NCBI GenBank assembly: GCA_945905925.1
Contig: CAMDQN010000001.1
Location: 1-64,000 of the forward strand
DNA from: Singulisphaera sp. GP187
GTDB lineage: Bacteria > Planctomycetota > Planctomycetia > Gemmatales > Gemmataceae
Reading direction: 5' to 3'
Length of the DNA stretch: 64,000 bases
The stretch's first letter is position 1; every line of letters starts with the position of its first letter. Of this stretch, positions 9,793 to 17,419 are shown piece by piece. The notes under the pieces are model-generated. The model was not told the origin of the DNA, did no database searches, and worked only from the letters and a program-made list of their open reading frames with translations. Made by a program: the position numbers and the translations under genes.

Positions 9793-9996
9793 TTATGCAT
9801 ATCCCGGCGCACGGTTCTCGGATCGCGTTGCCTCCGGTGAGGCGGTGGGTGCGGGGTACGTCGCGACCGCGCGTTCGCGGTACACCCAACACGCGATCCC
9901 TGCGCCAATCAGCGAAGCGATCGTCAGGTAGCCGACCGCGCAGATGGCGGACAGTGCAAGAATCTCCCAGCTCTGGAGGCCAGTTGGTAGTGGCAC
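9793..9996 (-). CDS. small single-span membrane protein
   Basis: A 67-residue protein. GTG at 9994-9996 is preferred because a purine-rich GGAGGGAGGAAG stretch precedes it with about 5-8 nt spacing. One hydrophobic helix (LALSAICAVGYLTIASLIGA, near residues 15-38) is followed by a basic stretch (YRERA) and a short Ala/Pro-rich tail, which predicts an inner-membrane protein with its C-terminus in the cytoplasm. No family is recognised. It lies 71 nt downstream of the zinc-finger gene on the same strand. Confidence 0.55.
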   Translation of the reverse strand: MPLPTGLQSWEILALSAICAVGYLTIASLIGAGIACWVYRERAVATYPAPTASPEATRSENRAPGYA

Positions 9997-10067
9997 GTTA
10001 CTTCCTCCCTCCACCGATTGAGGTTGTTGTGGAATCGACCGTGGGTGGCTCGCGGTCGCGACTCCGG

Positions 10068-10469
10068 TTACTTCAAGCTCCGGTCACGGTTCCGGCGTTC
10101 CGTTTCTGATGCGCAACGAATGCAGGTGCGGGAATAAGGCAGGACTTCGAGCCGTGGTTTGGTGATGGCATGACCGCACCGTTCACAGATCCCGAACGTC
10201 CCGTCGAGCAGTCGCCCAAGAGCGGCTGTGGCCTCCGCAAGAATCTGCTCCTCTGGGACGAGGAGTGTGCGTGCGACCTCTCCCTCGGCCTCCCGAACTG
10301 CACGGTCGGCTTCGTAGGCGTGATTCGGGTCCGCAGCCTGATCCCCATCCCTCGGTCGCAGTCCTTCGGCCTCAAGTTGAGCAACGACGTTGGACAATCG
10401 CGTGATCAGTCCGCGAAGCTGTTTGCGGTACGCCTTTCGCTCCTGCACTGTCAGTCGTGTATCAGTCAC
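10068..10469 (-). CDS. DksA/TraR-family C4 zinc-finger protein
   Basis: A 133-residue protein with an N-terminal helical coiled-coil part (residues about 10-90) and a C-terminal zinc ribbon CERCGH ... CIRC (Cys-x2-Cys, 17 residues, Cys-x2-Cys), the layout of DksA/TraR proteins. These act in the secondary channel of RNA polymerase, and small members may work without ppGpp. GTG at 10467-10469 is chosen as start because GGAGAG lies 5 nt upstream. The acidic coiled-coil tip typical of DksA (DxxDxA) is not clearly present, so the exact activity is uncertain. Confidence 0.75.
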   Translation of the reverse strand: MTDTRLTVQERKAYRKQLRGLITRLSNVVAQLEAEGLRPRDGDQAADPNHAYEADRAVREAEGEVARTLLVPEEQILAEATAALGRLLDGTFGICERCGHAITKPRLEVLPYSRTCIRCASETERRNRDRSLK

Positions 10470-10516
10470 GGCCACTCTCCAGTAATGTGAAAGCGACACC
10501 TAGAGGAGCAACGTTT

Positions 10517-10741
10517 GTGCCAGGTTGTCGGATGAAGCTGAACCGCTGGGAAATCCAAGGAATTGCGTTGCAGTCTGATTCCGTAATCGCGCAGGTGTGC
10601 GAGCAGGGACGCTGTTGTGTCACGCCCGCACACGAGCGAGGAAGGTTACTTCCGACGAAAGAAGAGGAACAAATCGACCGCGAAGATGACGTTCCCCGCG
10701 AGGTTTTCCTTTTTCCTGGCTCGCGACTCGGCGTATCGTGA
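10517..10741 (+). CDS. hypothetical 74-residue acidic protein
   Basis: GTG at 10517 has a strong AGAGGAG ribosome binding site (10502-10508) with 8-nt spacing, and the frame stays open to TGA at 10739-10741. The product has a mixed N-terminal part (MKLNRWEIQGIALQSDSVIA), three cysteines and an acidic C-terminal stretch (EEEQIDREDDVP). No family is recognised and no membrane segment is visible. It sits 33 nt before the Gfo/Idh gene and may share its transcript. The ribosome binding site is the main support. Confidence 0.35.
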   Translation: MPGCRMKLNRWEIQGIALQSDSVIAQVCEQGRCCVTPAHERGRLLPTKEEEQIDREDDVPREVFLFPGSRLGVS

Positions 10742-10774
10742 TGACACCTTCCACTCCCAATTGAGGTGCCGCTG

Positions 10775-11992
10775 ATGTCCACAGACCGCCGCAAGTTCCT
10801 CAGTACCTCCGCGCTCGCGACAGCAGGCCTGCTCGTCGAATCGTCGCGCGGGTTCGCCGCGAACGACACCCTTCAAGTCGGTCTAATCGGCGTCGGTGGG
10901 CGCTGCAAGCACCTTCTGAAGTCGTTCCCGATGCTTCCCAACGTGAAGATCACCGCCGTGTGCGATGTCTTCGACGATAATCTCGAAGCCGCGAAGAAGC
11001 TCGCCGACCCGAAAGCGTTTGCCACGAAACAGCACGAGGAGTTGCTCGCGCGCAAAGACGTGGACGCAGTGTTGATCGCGTCGCCAGACCACTGGCATGT
11101 GCCCTTAACCGTGGACGCGTGCAAGGCAGGCAAGGACGTGTACGTCGAGAAGCCACTCACGCACGATCTCGCCGAAGGCAAAGCCGTGATCGCGGCGCAG
11201 AACGACAACAAACGTGTGGTGCAAGTGGGCACGCAGCAGCGGAGTATGACGCACCTACTCGAAGCGTACAAACTGCTGAAGGCCGGCGTGATCGGGAAGG
11301 TTCACAAGGTTCACTGCACCTGGAACCGCAACGCGAATCGCTTCCAGAAAGGCAAAGACCCGCTCGACGCGAGCAAGGTCGATTGGAAGCGGTTCTGCGG
11401 GAACGCGAAAGCGCAGGACTTCGACGCCTATCGATTCCGACAGTGGCGGTGGTTCTGGGACTTCGGCGGCGGCATCTTCACAGACCTGATGGTTCACTGG
11501 ATCGACGTGGTTCACTGGTTCCTCGACCTCGACCACCCGACCTCGGCCGCAAGCGTGGGCGACTGGTTCGCCGCGAAGGACGTGTGGGAAACGCCCGACA
11601 CGGTGCAAACGCTGTTGCGCTACCCAAAGCAGGAAGTGCAGGTGTATTTCGAGGGAACGTTCAGCAACAACCGTAACGGGGCGATGACGGAGTTCATGGG
11701 CAGCGAGGGCACGCTGTACATCGACCGCGGGCGTTACGAGATCATCCCGGACCGCGGCAAGAAGCAGCCCGAGCCGAAATCGCTGATTCTCGGCACCGAT
11801 CAGCAGAAGGGTTTGGACTTCTACGACAAGCCGGACGGCGAGTTACTCCACTTGACGAACTGGATCGAGTGCATCCGCGACCGGTCGAAGAAGGTGGCGT
11901 GTCCGGCGGAAGCCGGCGTGAGCGCTGCAAGCGCCGCGCACCTCGCGAACCAGTCGGTGCGCAGCGGTCAGGTCGCGTTGTGGAAAGCTTAG
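10775..11992 (+). CDS. Tat-exported Gfo/Idh/MocA-family oxidoreductase
   Basis: A 405-residue NAD(P)-type dehydrogenase. ATG 10775 has GAGG 8 nt upstream and gives a twin-arginine leader (MSTDRRKFLSTSALATAG), so the folded, cofactor-loaded protein is probably exported. The Rossmann start LQVGLIGVGGRCKHLL and the family's EKP motif (YVEKPLTHDLAEG, near residue 127) are intact, and the C-terminal substrate domain is complete (FMGSEGTLYIDRGRY). Such exported members are numerous in planctomycetes and are thought to act on sugars or sugar acids, but the substrate cannot be assigned. No partner gene follows on the same strand. Confidence 0.9.
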   Translation: MSTDRRKFLSTSALATAGLLVESSRGFAANDTLQVGLIGVGGRCKHLLKSFPMLPNVKITAVCDVFDDNLEAAKKLADPKAFATKQHEELLARKDVDAVLIASPDHWHVPLTVDACKAGKDVYVEKPLTHDLAEGKAVIAAQNDNKRVVQVGTQQRSMTHLLEAYKLLKAGVIGKVHKVHCTWNRNANRFQKGKDPLDASKVDWKRFCGNAKAQDFDAYRFRQWRWFWDFGGGIFTDLMVHWIDVVHWFLDLDHPTSAASVGDWFAAKDVWETPDTVQTLLRYPKQEVQVYFEGTFSNNRNGAMTEFMGSEGTLYIDRGRYEIIPDRGKKQPEPKSLILGTDQQKGLDFYDKPDGELLHLTNWIECIRDRSKKVACPAEAGVSAASAAHLANQSVRSGQVALWKA

Positions 11993-12037
11993 CGCGTCCC
12001 CGGTGCGTTGCTCCATGTTGTGCGTATCGCGCCCGGC

Positions 12038-12145
12038 GCTGCCACCCCGGGCGTTGCCCAGGGCTGAGAAGTGTCACCCCTTCGGGGTGTATGCAGGCTG
12101 TAAGCCTGCGACTCCTCAGCCCTGGGCAACGCCCGGGGTGGCAGC
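12038..12145. repeat. 31-bp perfect inverted repeat enclosing two smaller hairpins
   Basis: Arms 12038-12068 and 12115-12145 are perfectly complementary over 31 bp. The 46-nt spacer contains two further hairpins: CACCCC-TTC-GGGGTG, and GCAGGCT-GTA-AGCCTGC. Together they can fold into a cross-shaped structure. The element lies between convergent genes, and its right arm overlaps the TAG stop of gshA by one base. It resembles a dispersed palindromic element more than a T-run terminator. Confidence 0.9.
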
Positions 12146-13467
12146 TATGCGTATTCACACGCCATAACCACCTCCGCGACACCGCCGCTCGCCGGCCACA
12201 ACTCCCCCGGCGAGCGCCCGGCCTTCAGCACGTCGCGGAGCGCGTCCAGATACGTCGCGTCTTCGCGCTGGCGATTCAAGCCGGTCGTCGCGATGGCGAC
12301 CACTTCGCCGCACCACTCGGCCAACGGTTCCCCGCGATGCTCCGCACGCAGTCCGCGACGCGCGACCGCTTCCGACAAGGGTCGCAATTCCTCCAACTTG
12401 AAACTGCGGGCCAGTTCGGTCGCGGCAGTGAGCGCCACCGAATCGTAAAGCAATCCCTTCCACACGGCCGGCACCGCGAGCGCCAGTGGCGTTGGTGTTG
12501 CGTCCGCACCACGCACTTCCAGAAACGTCTTCAGGCGCGCTTCCGTGAACATCGTCGAGAGGTGAACGTCCCAATCGTGCCGCGTCGGGAAGCGCCCGTC
12601 GATGCCGCGATTCAGGAACTCGCGGAACGTTAACCCCGACGCCGAGCGGAGCGATTCGCCATCCGTGAGGAACAGCAGTGGCACGTCGAGAACGAGTTTC
12701 ACCCAGCGCGAAAAGGACACTTCGCCCGCGAGCAGGTCTGTGAGTAGCCCACTGCGGTCCGGGTCCATGCCGTGCCAGATGTGCCCGCGAAACGACGCGA
12801 ACTCCGTGCGCTGACCCGCGTGCATCGGAGCGTTCGCGAACATCGCGTTCACGACCGGACTGAGCCTGAGCGCGACCGCGAACTTGCGCCCCGCGTCGGC
12901 CTCGTCCGCGTAGTCGAACGTGACCTGCGTGCTCGCGGTCGCCTTCATCATGTGAAGCGCGAACCGACTGCGCGTCGGAAGATATTCCGCCATCAGTTGG
13001 TGTCGTGGGCGCGGGTTCAGTGGGATTCCGTCTACTGCGCTGAATGGTGTAACCCCGGTCGCGATCCACGCGACCTTCGCGGGGTCCGTCACCGCGCGCA
13101 GTTCGCGCAGGTGCGCGTCGAGTTCGCTTCGCAGTTCGGAAAGGTGAAGCGACGGCGCGGTGGAGAGTTCGAGTTGCCCGCCCGGTTCCACGGAGATCGT
13201 AGACATTCCGCGTGTGAGCGTCGTCAACCGGCCCGCTTCGGAGTGCGGTTCCCAGGCGAAATGCGTTGCGAGCGCATGTAGGACGCGCTCGATGCCGCCG
13301 TCGAAACCGATCTGACGCCCGGTCGCGCGGTCAATGGCGATCTTCTCGAACTCCGCGCCGACGCGCCACTCAGACACTGGCTTCGCGCCTTCGTGGAAGT
13401 AGGCGATGAGGTCACGCTCCGTCACGGGCGTGTCGTCGATGCCGTTCCCTGGCAGATGCGTACTCAT
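12145..13467 (-). CDS. gshA: glutamate-cysteine ligase, GCS2 (plant/proteobacterial type)
   Basis: A 440-residue protein of the GCS2 family, which joins glutamate and cysteine with ATP as the first step of glutathione synthesis. Seen: WRVGAEFEKIA near the N-terminus (metal/ATP site glutamates), SVEPGGQLELSTAP, ATASTQVTFDYADEADAGRKF and FRGHIWHGMDPDRSG, all typical of the alpha- and gamma-proteobacterial and plant ligase. Length fits the family. The start is ATG 13465-13467. No gshB is visible in the window. The TAG stop touches a long inverted repeat. EgtA-like use in ergothioneine synthesis is possible but no egt genes are nearby. Confidence 0.85.
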   Translation of the reverse strand: MSTHLPGNGIDDTPVTERDLIAYFHEGAKPVSEWRVGAEFEKIAIDRATGRQIGFDGGIERVLHALATHFAWEPHSEAGRLTTLTRGMSTISVEPGGQLELSTAPSLHLSELRSELDAHLRELRAVTDPAKVAWIATGVTPFSAVDGIPLNPRPRHQLMAEYLPTRSRFALHMMKATASTQVTFDYADEADAGRKFAVALRLSPVVNAMFANAPMHAGQRTEFASFRGHIWHGMDPDRSGLLTDLLAGEVSFSRWVKLVLDVPLLFLTDGESLRSASGLTFREFLNRGIDGRFPTRHDWDVHLSTMFTEARLKTFLEVRGADATPTPLALAVPAVWKGLLYDSVALTAATELARSFKLEELRPLSEAVARRGLRAEHRGEPLAEWCGEVVAIATTGLNRQREDATYLDALRDVLKAGRSPGELWPASGGVAEVVMACEYA

Positions 13468-13678
13468 GGCGGCAATGCGCTCCGCGGGGCGGAGAGGTAG
13501 CCCCGCATCCTAAGTTACAGTTGGCTCCCGCGAACACCAAGCCGCACGTGACGGAGTCGGCTTTGCCCCGGCGCGAGGTAATCGACCACATTCGAGCGAA
13601 GTCGGTCGCGGTGGGGCGCGGATCGGGTATCATCGGTGTTGAGTGTGGCAATGCCTCGATCACTCACGAGGGCTTCTG

Positions 13679-14452
13679 ATGTCGCTCCCATTATCGCGCC
13701 GACAGTTCATCGGTCTGTCGGTCGCGGCGACCCTCGGTGCCGGCGGGTACGGACTGACGCGCGCCGTGCAGAAGGTGCGTGACTCCGCGAGCCACATGTC
13801 GGACGTCTGAAACCTCAAACAACTCGGGACGGCGGTCGCCTCCTACCAATCATCGAACGACGACAAGTTGCCGCCGGCGTACCTCCTGGGGCCGGACGGA
13901 CACCCGTGGCACAGTTGGCGAGTCCTCCTCTTGCCGTACATCGAGCAGGACAGACTGTTCAAAGCCTACCGGTTCGATGAACCCTGGAACGGCCCTAACA
14001 ACAGCCGACTCGCGGACCAAATGCCGAAAACTTTCGCGTTCAGCGGCGCACACCGCGTCGGCCTGACGACGACAAACTACCTCGCCGTGGTCGGTGCCGA
14101 AACGTTGTGGCCCGGCGCGGCACCCCGCAAGAAACGGGAAATCAAAGACGGAACGGACACCACGATTCTGATCGTCGAGAACAACGGCCTCGGGATCCAC
14201 TGGATGGAGCCACGCGACCTAAAGTTCACCACGATGGACTTCGGCTTCGACAGTCTGAACGGCGTGAGCAGTTGGTACGTCAGCCCGTCGGTCGTCACCG
14301 CCGACACCTCGGTTCGCACGCTATCGCGGATGATGACGCCCGAATCGCTACGGGCCGCGCTCACGGTCGCCGGCAGCGAGACGATCACGGACGGAGCCGA
14401 CGGCTGGACCGTCATTCCCGACGGCCGCGATCGCGAGCGGAAAGAGCCGTGA
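13679..14452 (+). pseudogene. DUF1559 pseudopilin-like protein with one in-frame TGA (13808-13810)
   Basis: ATG 13679 gives an N-terminal leader (LSRRQFIGLSVAATLGAGG) and the AVQKVRDSASHMSD helix, then TGA, then the DUF1559 continuation NLKQLGTAVASYQSS in the same frame to 14452. The second part is intact (WHSWRVLLLPYIEQDRLFKAY, TTNYLAVVG, DGTDTTILIVENNG). DUF1559 proteins are abundant in planctomycetes and have pilin-like N-termini. The usual wording here is NNLKQLG with a Cys a few residues earlier, so the residue replaced by TGA is uncertain (Arg CGA or Trp TGG are one change away). A bulged hairpin with a GGTC loop follows at 13827-13843. Nonsense decay is most likely and recoding cannot be excluded. 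The stop lies 3 nt before the end of the convergent enolase-family gene. Confidence 0.7.
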
Positions 14453-14455
14453 CGC

Positions 14456-15808
14456 CTACCCCGCACCCAACCCCACACCATTCAGCAGCGACGTGTTCAT
14501 GGTGCCATCGGTGATCGTGAACACGCCCGGGAACTTCGCGTCCCAGGGCGCGTTCGCGAGCGGGCAATACTGGCGCCCGTTCGACTCGATCGCGGCCACA
14601 CCCGGAATGTGCGCCGCGAGGCTCGCGGAGTGGATCAGCGACGCGCCCACGCACGTCAGGTCTTGCACGCATCGGAACAGCCCATATTTCTGCGCCGCCG
14701 CCGCAAGCAACAGCGTCTGCGTCTGACCTTTACATGCCTTGAACGCGACGCCGGTGTAGCCCATCTCCATCGACAACTTCAGCGATTCGAGGTCGAGGAG
14801 TGATTCGTCGATCACGACGGGTTTCAGCTTCGCGGCCTCGTGCATCTTGTTTTCGGGGTGCGCCTTCAGGTCGCGTGCAGTCGGTTGTTCGACGTACTGC
14901 ACGCGGTCGTACCCGGCTGGCGTGCGCACCTTGAGCAGTCTGAGGAACTCGATTAAGTACGCGACGTTCTGGCACCGCTCGTTGAAGTCGAGCGAGTACC
15001 ACCACGTTGTGACACCGCGTTGTCGCTGAACCTCCTCCGCGACCGTGTTCACTCGCACGCAACGTTCGACATCCCACGCGATGTCGTCGCCGTTCAGCTT
15101 GATCTTGAGGTGCGTAAGGCCGTCACGCGCAATCCATTGCGCGAGGTATTCGGGCAGTCCGTCGCCGACGGGGTTGGTCACGTCCGCGGGCGTTATCGGG
15201 TCGAGCGCGCCGACGAGATGGTACAGCGGCATGCGCGGTTTCGGCACTGGAGAAACGAAGTCGTGTAGGCGCAGCCCGTCGAACTCCGAGCCGAGGTAGT
15301 GGCCGAGATCGTTCGGCAGGAACTCCGGTGTGTAAGTGTGAAAGCAGTTCAGTTCGTGAAGTCTGCCGTAAGCGTCGTGAAGGGCCGCGTCGAACGCTGA
15401 CGCGACGACCAGCACCGCGAGTTTCGGCACTGGGTCGGCCAACTGGTGCAGCGCGGTGAAATCGTTGCCCGCGAGCAGCAGTTCCGGTTCCAGTTGGTGC
15501 GTGATGTCGATAGGGTGACCGCTCTGCCCACACCCACTGTAGTCGCCAGCGACACGCGATGCGAGGAACCTCATCGCGCCGAGCGTCTGGTCGTAGGTCA
15601 GCACGCGCGACGGGAACGCCCACACGTTCCCGAGTGGCATCGAACCGGATCCGGTCGCAGACTTCCCGGCACCGCTCTCGACAGTCATCCGCACGTTAAG
15701 GATCGTGACGCGGTCAAGCGCGACCCCGCCGAACTTGATCGGCGTGCGGTAGTGGAAGTCCTCGTATTCGAGGTACACGTCACGAATACGGATGTCGGTG
15801 CTTTTCAT
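14456..15808 (-). CDS. enolase-superfamily enzyme (mandelate racemase/muconate lactonizing type)
   Basis: A 450-residue protein with the capping domain at the N-terminus and a barrel with the expected catalytic pieces: a KxK motif in HLKIKLNGDD, metal acids in YSLDFNER, VEQPTARD and VVIDESL, and a second basic site in GVAFKACKGQT. This layout supports abstraction of a proton next to a carboxylate with Mg2+. The specific reaction (dehydratase, racemase or cycloisomerase) is not clear from sequence. It is transcribed towards the DUF1559 gene with only 3 nt between the two ends and is divergent from the methyltransferase gene. Confidence 0.8.
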   Translation of the reverse strand: MKSTDIRIRDVYLEYEDFHYRTPIKFGGVALDRVTILNVRMTVESGAGKSATGSGSMPLGNVWAFPSRVLTYDQTLGAMRFLASRVAGDYSGCGQSGHPIDITHQLEPELLLAGNDFTALHQLADPVPKLAVLVVASAFDAALHDAYGRLHELNCFHTYTPEFLPNDLGHYLGSEFDGLRLHDFVSPVPKPRMPLYHLVGALDPITPADVTNPVGDGLPEYLAQWIARDGLTHLKIKLNGDDIAWDVERCVRVNTVAEEVQRQRGVTTWWYSLDFNERCQNVAYLIEFLRLLKVRTPAGYDRVQYVEQPTARDLKAHPENKMHEAAKLKPVVIDESLLDLESLKLSMEMGYTGVAFKACKGQTQTLLLAAAAQKYGLFRCVQDLTCVGASLIHSASLAAHIPGVAAIESNGRQYCPLANAPWDAKFPGVFTITDGTMNTSLLNGVGLGAG

Positions 15809-15899
15809 TAGTGATCAGTGTACTGTGTTCTGACAAAACAAGATTATTACATTCTTCTGTGCGGACTGAACGCTACACACTCTGAACTGAAAAGTAGCC

Positions 15900-16637
15900 A
15901 TGATTCCCGACTGGCAACTCCCGCCCGGCGTCGATCGCGGGTTGTGGGACTACCTCCACGCAGCCGACATGGTGGCGGGCTACGACGAGCAGATGCGTGC
16001 GTCGCCACTCGCGCTCGCGGACATGGCGTTCTGCGAACTCGCGTTCCCCACACCGGGACGGCTCGTGGATTTGGGTTGTGGCACAGGCCGGTTGTGCCTT
16101 CACTTCGCGGCAAAGGACTTCGATTGTGTGGGCTTAGATTTGTCTGAAGAAATGCTCGCGAAGGCGCGCACGAACGTACCGAACGCGTCCTTCGTCAACG
16201 CGAACCTCGTCGAACTGTCCGCGCTGACAGACGCGTCATTCGACTACGCTGCGTGTCTGTTTAGCACTCTCGGGATGGTTCGCGGTGCCGAGAACCGCAC
16301 GAAGGTACTTGCGAACACGTTCCGCCTGCTGAAGCCCGGCGGGCGGTTCGTGCTGCACGTCCACAACCGGTACTTCCGCGGACTGGGATGGAAACGCGTC
16401 ACGGGGCAGCGGCTGAAGAGCTTCTTCGCGCCCGCCGGCGCCGGCGACATCGCGATGTCACAAGCCTACGGCGGTGCCCCGCTCACATTGCACCACTTCA
16501 CGCGTGGGATCGCGGAACGGTTGGTCGATTCGATGGGCTTCCGCGTCAAGGAGGTGAGTGCGATCGGGACCGACGGACGGCCCGCGCGCGGAGGAAACGT
16601 GTACGGCTGGTTGCTCCTGAGCGAGCGGCCGGCGTGA
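15900..16637 (+). CDS. class I SAM-dependent methyltransferase
   Basis: A 245-residue cytoplasmic protein. The SAM-binding motif I is clear (GRLVDLGCGTGRLCLHFA, near residues 53-70), followed by motif II (CVGLDLSEEML), a post-II FDYAACLFSTLGM strand and motif IV (LKPGGRFVLHVHN). Fold and length fit the Methyltransf_11/25 group. The substrate cannot be told: the C-terminal part has a plain alpha/beta ending and no extra binding domain. Start ATG 15900 is the first in-frame start and agrees with domain length. It ends 3 nt before the end of the convergent OB-fold gene. Confidence 0.85.
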   Translation: MIPDWQLPPGVDRGLWDYLHAADMVAGYDEQMRASPLALADMAFCELAFPTPGRLVDLGCGTGRLCLHFAAKDFDCVGLDLSEEMLAKARTNVPNASFVNANLVELSALTDASFDYAACLFSTLGMVRGAENRTKVLANTFRLLKPGGRFVLHVHNRYFRGLGWKRVTGQRLKSFFAPAGAGDIAMSQAYGGAPLTLHHFTRGIAERLVDSMGFRVKEVSAIGTDGRPARGGNVYGWLLLSERPA

Positions 16638-16640
16638 CGG

Positions 16641-17396
16641 CTACTTCTTGTCGCCGGGCAACTTCACGCCCGGCGGCGGTCCCTTCAGCACAACCGTGTC
16701 CCACAAGCGGAACGAATCGCCCAGCGAGTCTGCCCTTCCGATGAGAACGATCACGTCGCCGACTTTGACCTTCTCAAGTTCTTCCTGAAACTTCTTCTCC
16801 AGAAGCGGATCGGCCCACGCCTTCACCTGCACGGTCCCCTTCCCGGTCGCGTCGGTGACGGTCCACACGACCTTGCTGTCCATTGTCTTCGCTTCGCTCA
16901 CCTTCACCCGCACCACCACCGATTTCTGGTCGTACTTCTTATCCGCGGCTTCTCTGCTCTTCTTGAACTCGGCGTCGAGCGCCGCGAGCGTGGTCGGAAT
17001 CGCGGTACTCGGCCCGACCTTCACGAACTCGCAGTCGTCGAGGACCGCGGACCCCGACGACTTCACCGCCTTCCCGCGAACGGTCAACTGCTGCCCCCGC
17101 GCCAACCAGCGGAGTTGCTCGTCCAACTTGGCTGGAACAGCGCAGAAAACCGGGTTCCCGACCTGGTTCGGCTTCTCTTTGAAACCGTTCAGCCAAACCT
17201 GAGAGTCGGGCACGGGGGCGTGCTGCACTGTGCCGGTGACCTCGACCGTTTTCCCGGCGTACTTCGCTGTGAACGCCTTCGGGTCGGTCTTGGCTTCTTT
17301 CGCGAACTCCTCGGCCTTCACCGTGAAGTCCGGCTTCGGGTCCGCGCCCATTGCCGGTACGGACGCGAGAACCATGAGTACGCAAATCGCTCGCAT
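16641..17396 (-). CDS. secreted OB-fold (tRNA_anti-like) protein
   Basis: A 251-residue protein whose start, ATG 17394-17396, is fixed by a strong GAGGAG site 5 nt upstream. A short signal peptide (MRAICVLMVLASVPAMG-A) is followed by two copies of an OB-like strand pattern: KAYAGKTVEVTGTVQH ... LTVRGKAVKSSGSAVLDDCEF, and KSVVVRVKVSEAKT ... KVKVGDVIVLIGRADS. This fits the tRNA_anti-like family, which despite its name is often exported and of unknown role. It lies 23 nt downstream of fusA on the same strand and may be read through from the translation operon. Confidence 0.7.
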   Translation of the reverse strand: MRAICVLMVLASVPAMGADPKPDFTVKAEEFAKEAKTDPKAFTAKYAGKTVEVTGTVQHAPVPDSQVWLNGFKEKPNQVGNPVFCAVPAKLDEQLRWLARGQQLTVRGKAVKSSGSAVLDDCEFVKVGPSTAIPTTLAALDAEFKKSREAADKKYDQKSVVVRVKVSEAKTMDSKVVWTVTDATGKGTVQVKAWADPLLEKKFQEELEKVKVGDVIVLIGRADSLGDSFRLWDTVVLKGPPPGVKLPGDKK

Positions 17397-17419
17397 GAGA
17401 ACTCCTCGTTTAAGGTGAA

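Noticed and set aside
9549-10109. 186-codon plus-strand frame after the aminotransferase
   Set aside because: It overlaps a well-supported small membrane protein gene on the other strand (with its own ribosome binding site), has low-complexity Ser/Arg/Pro composition and no start signal.
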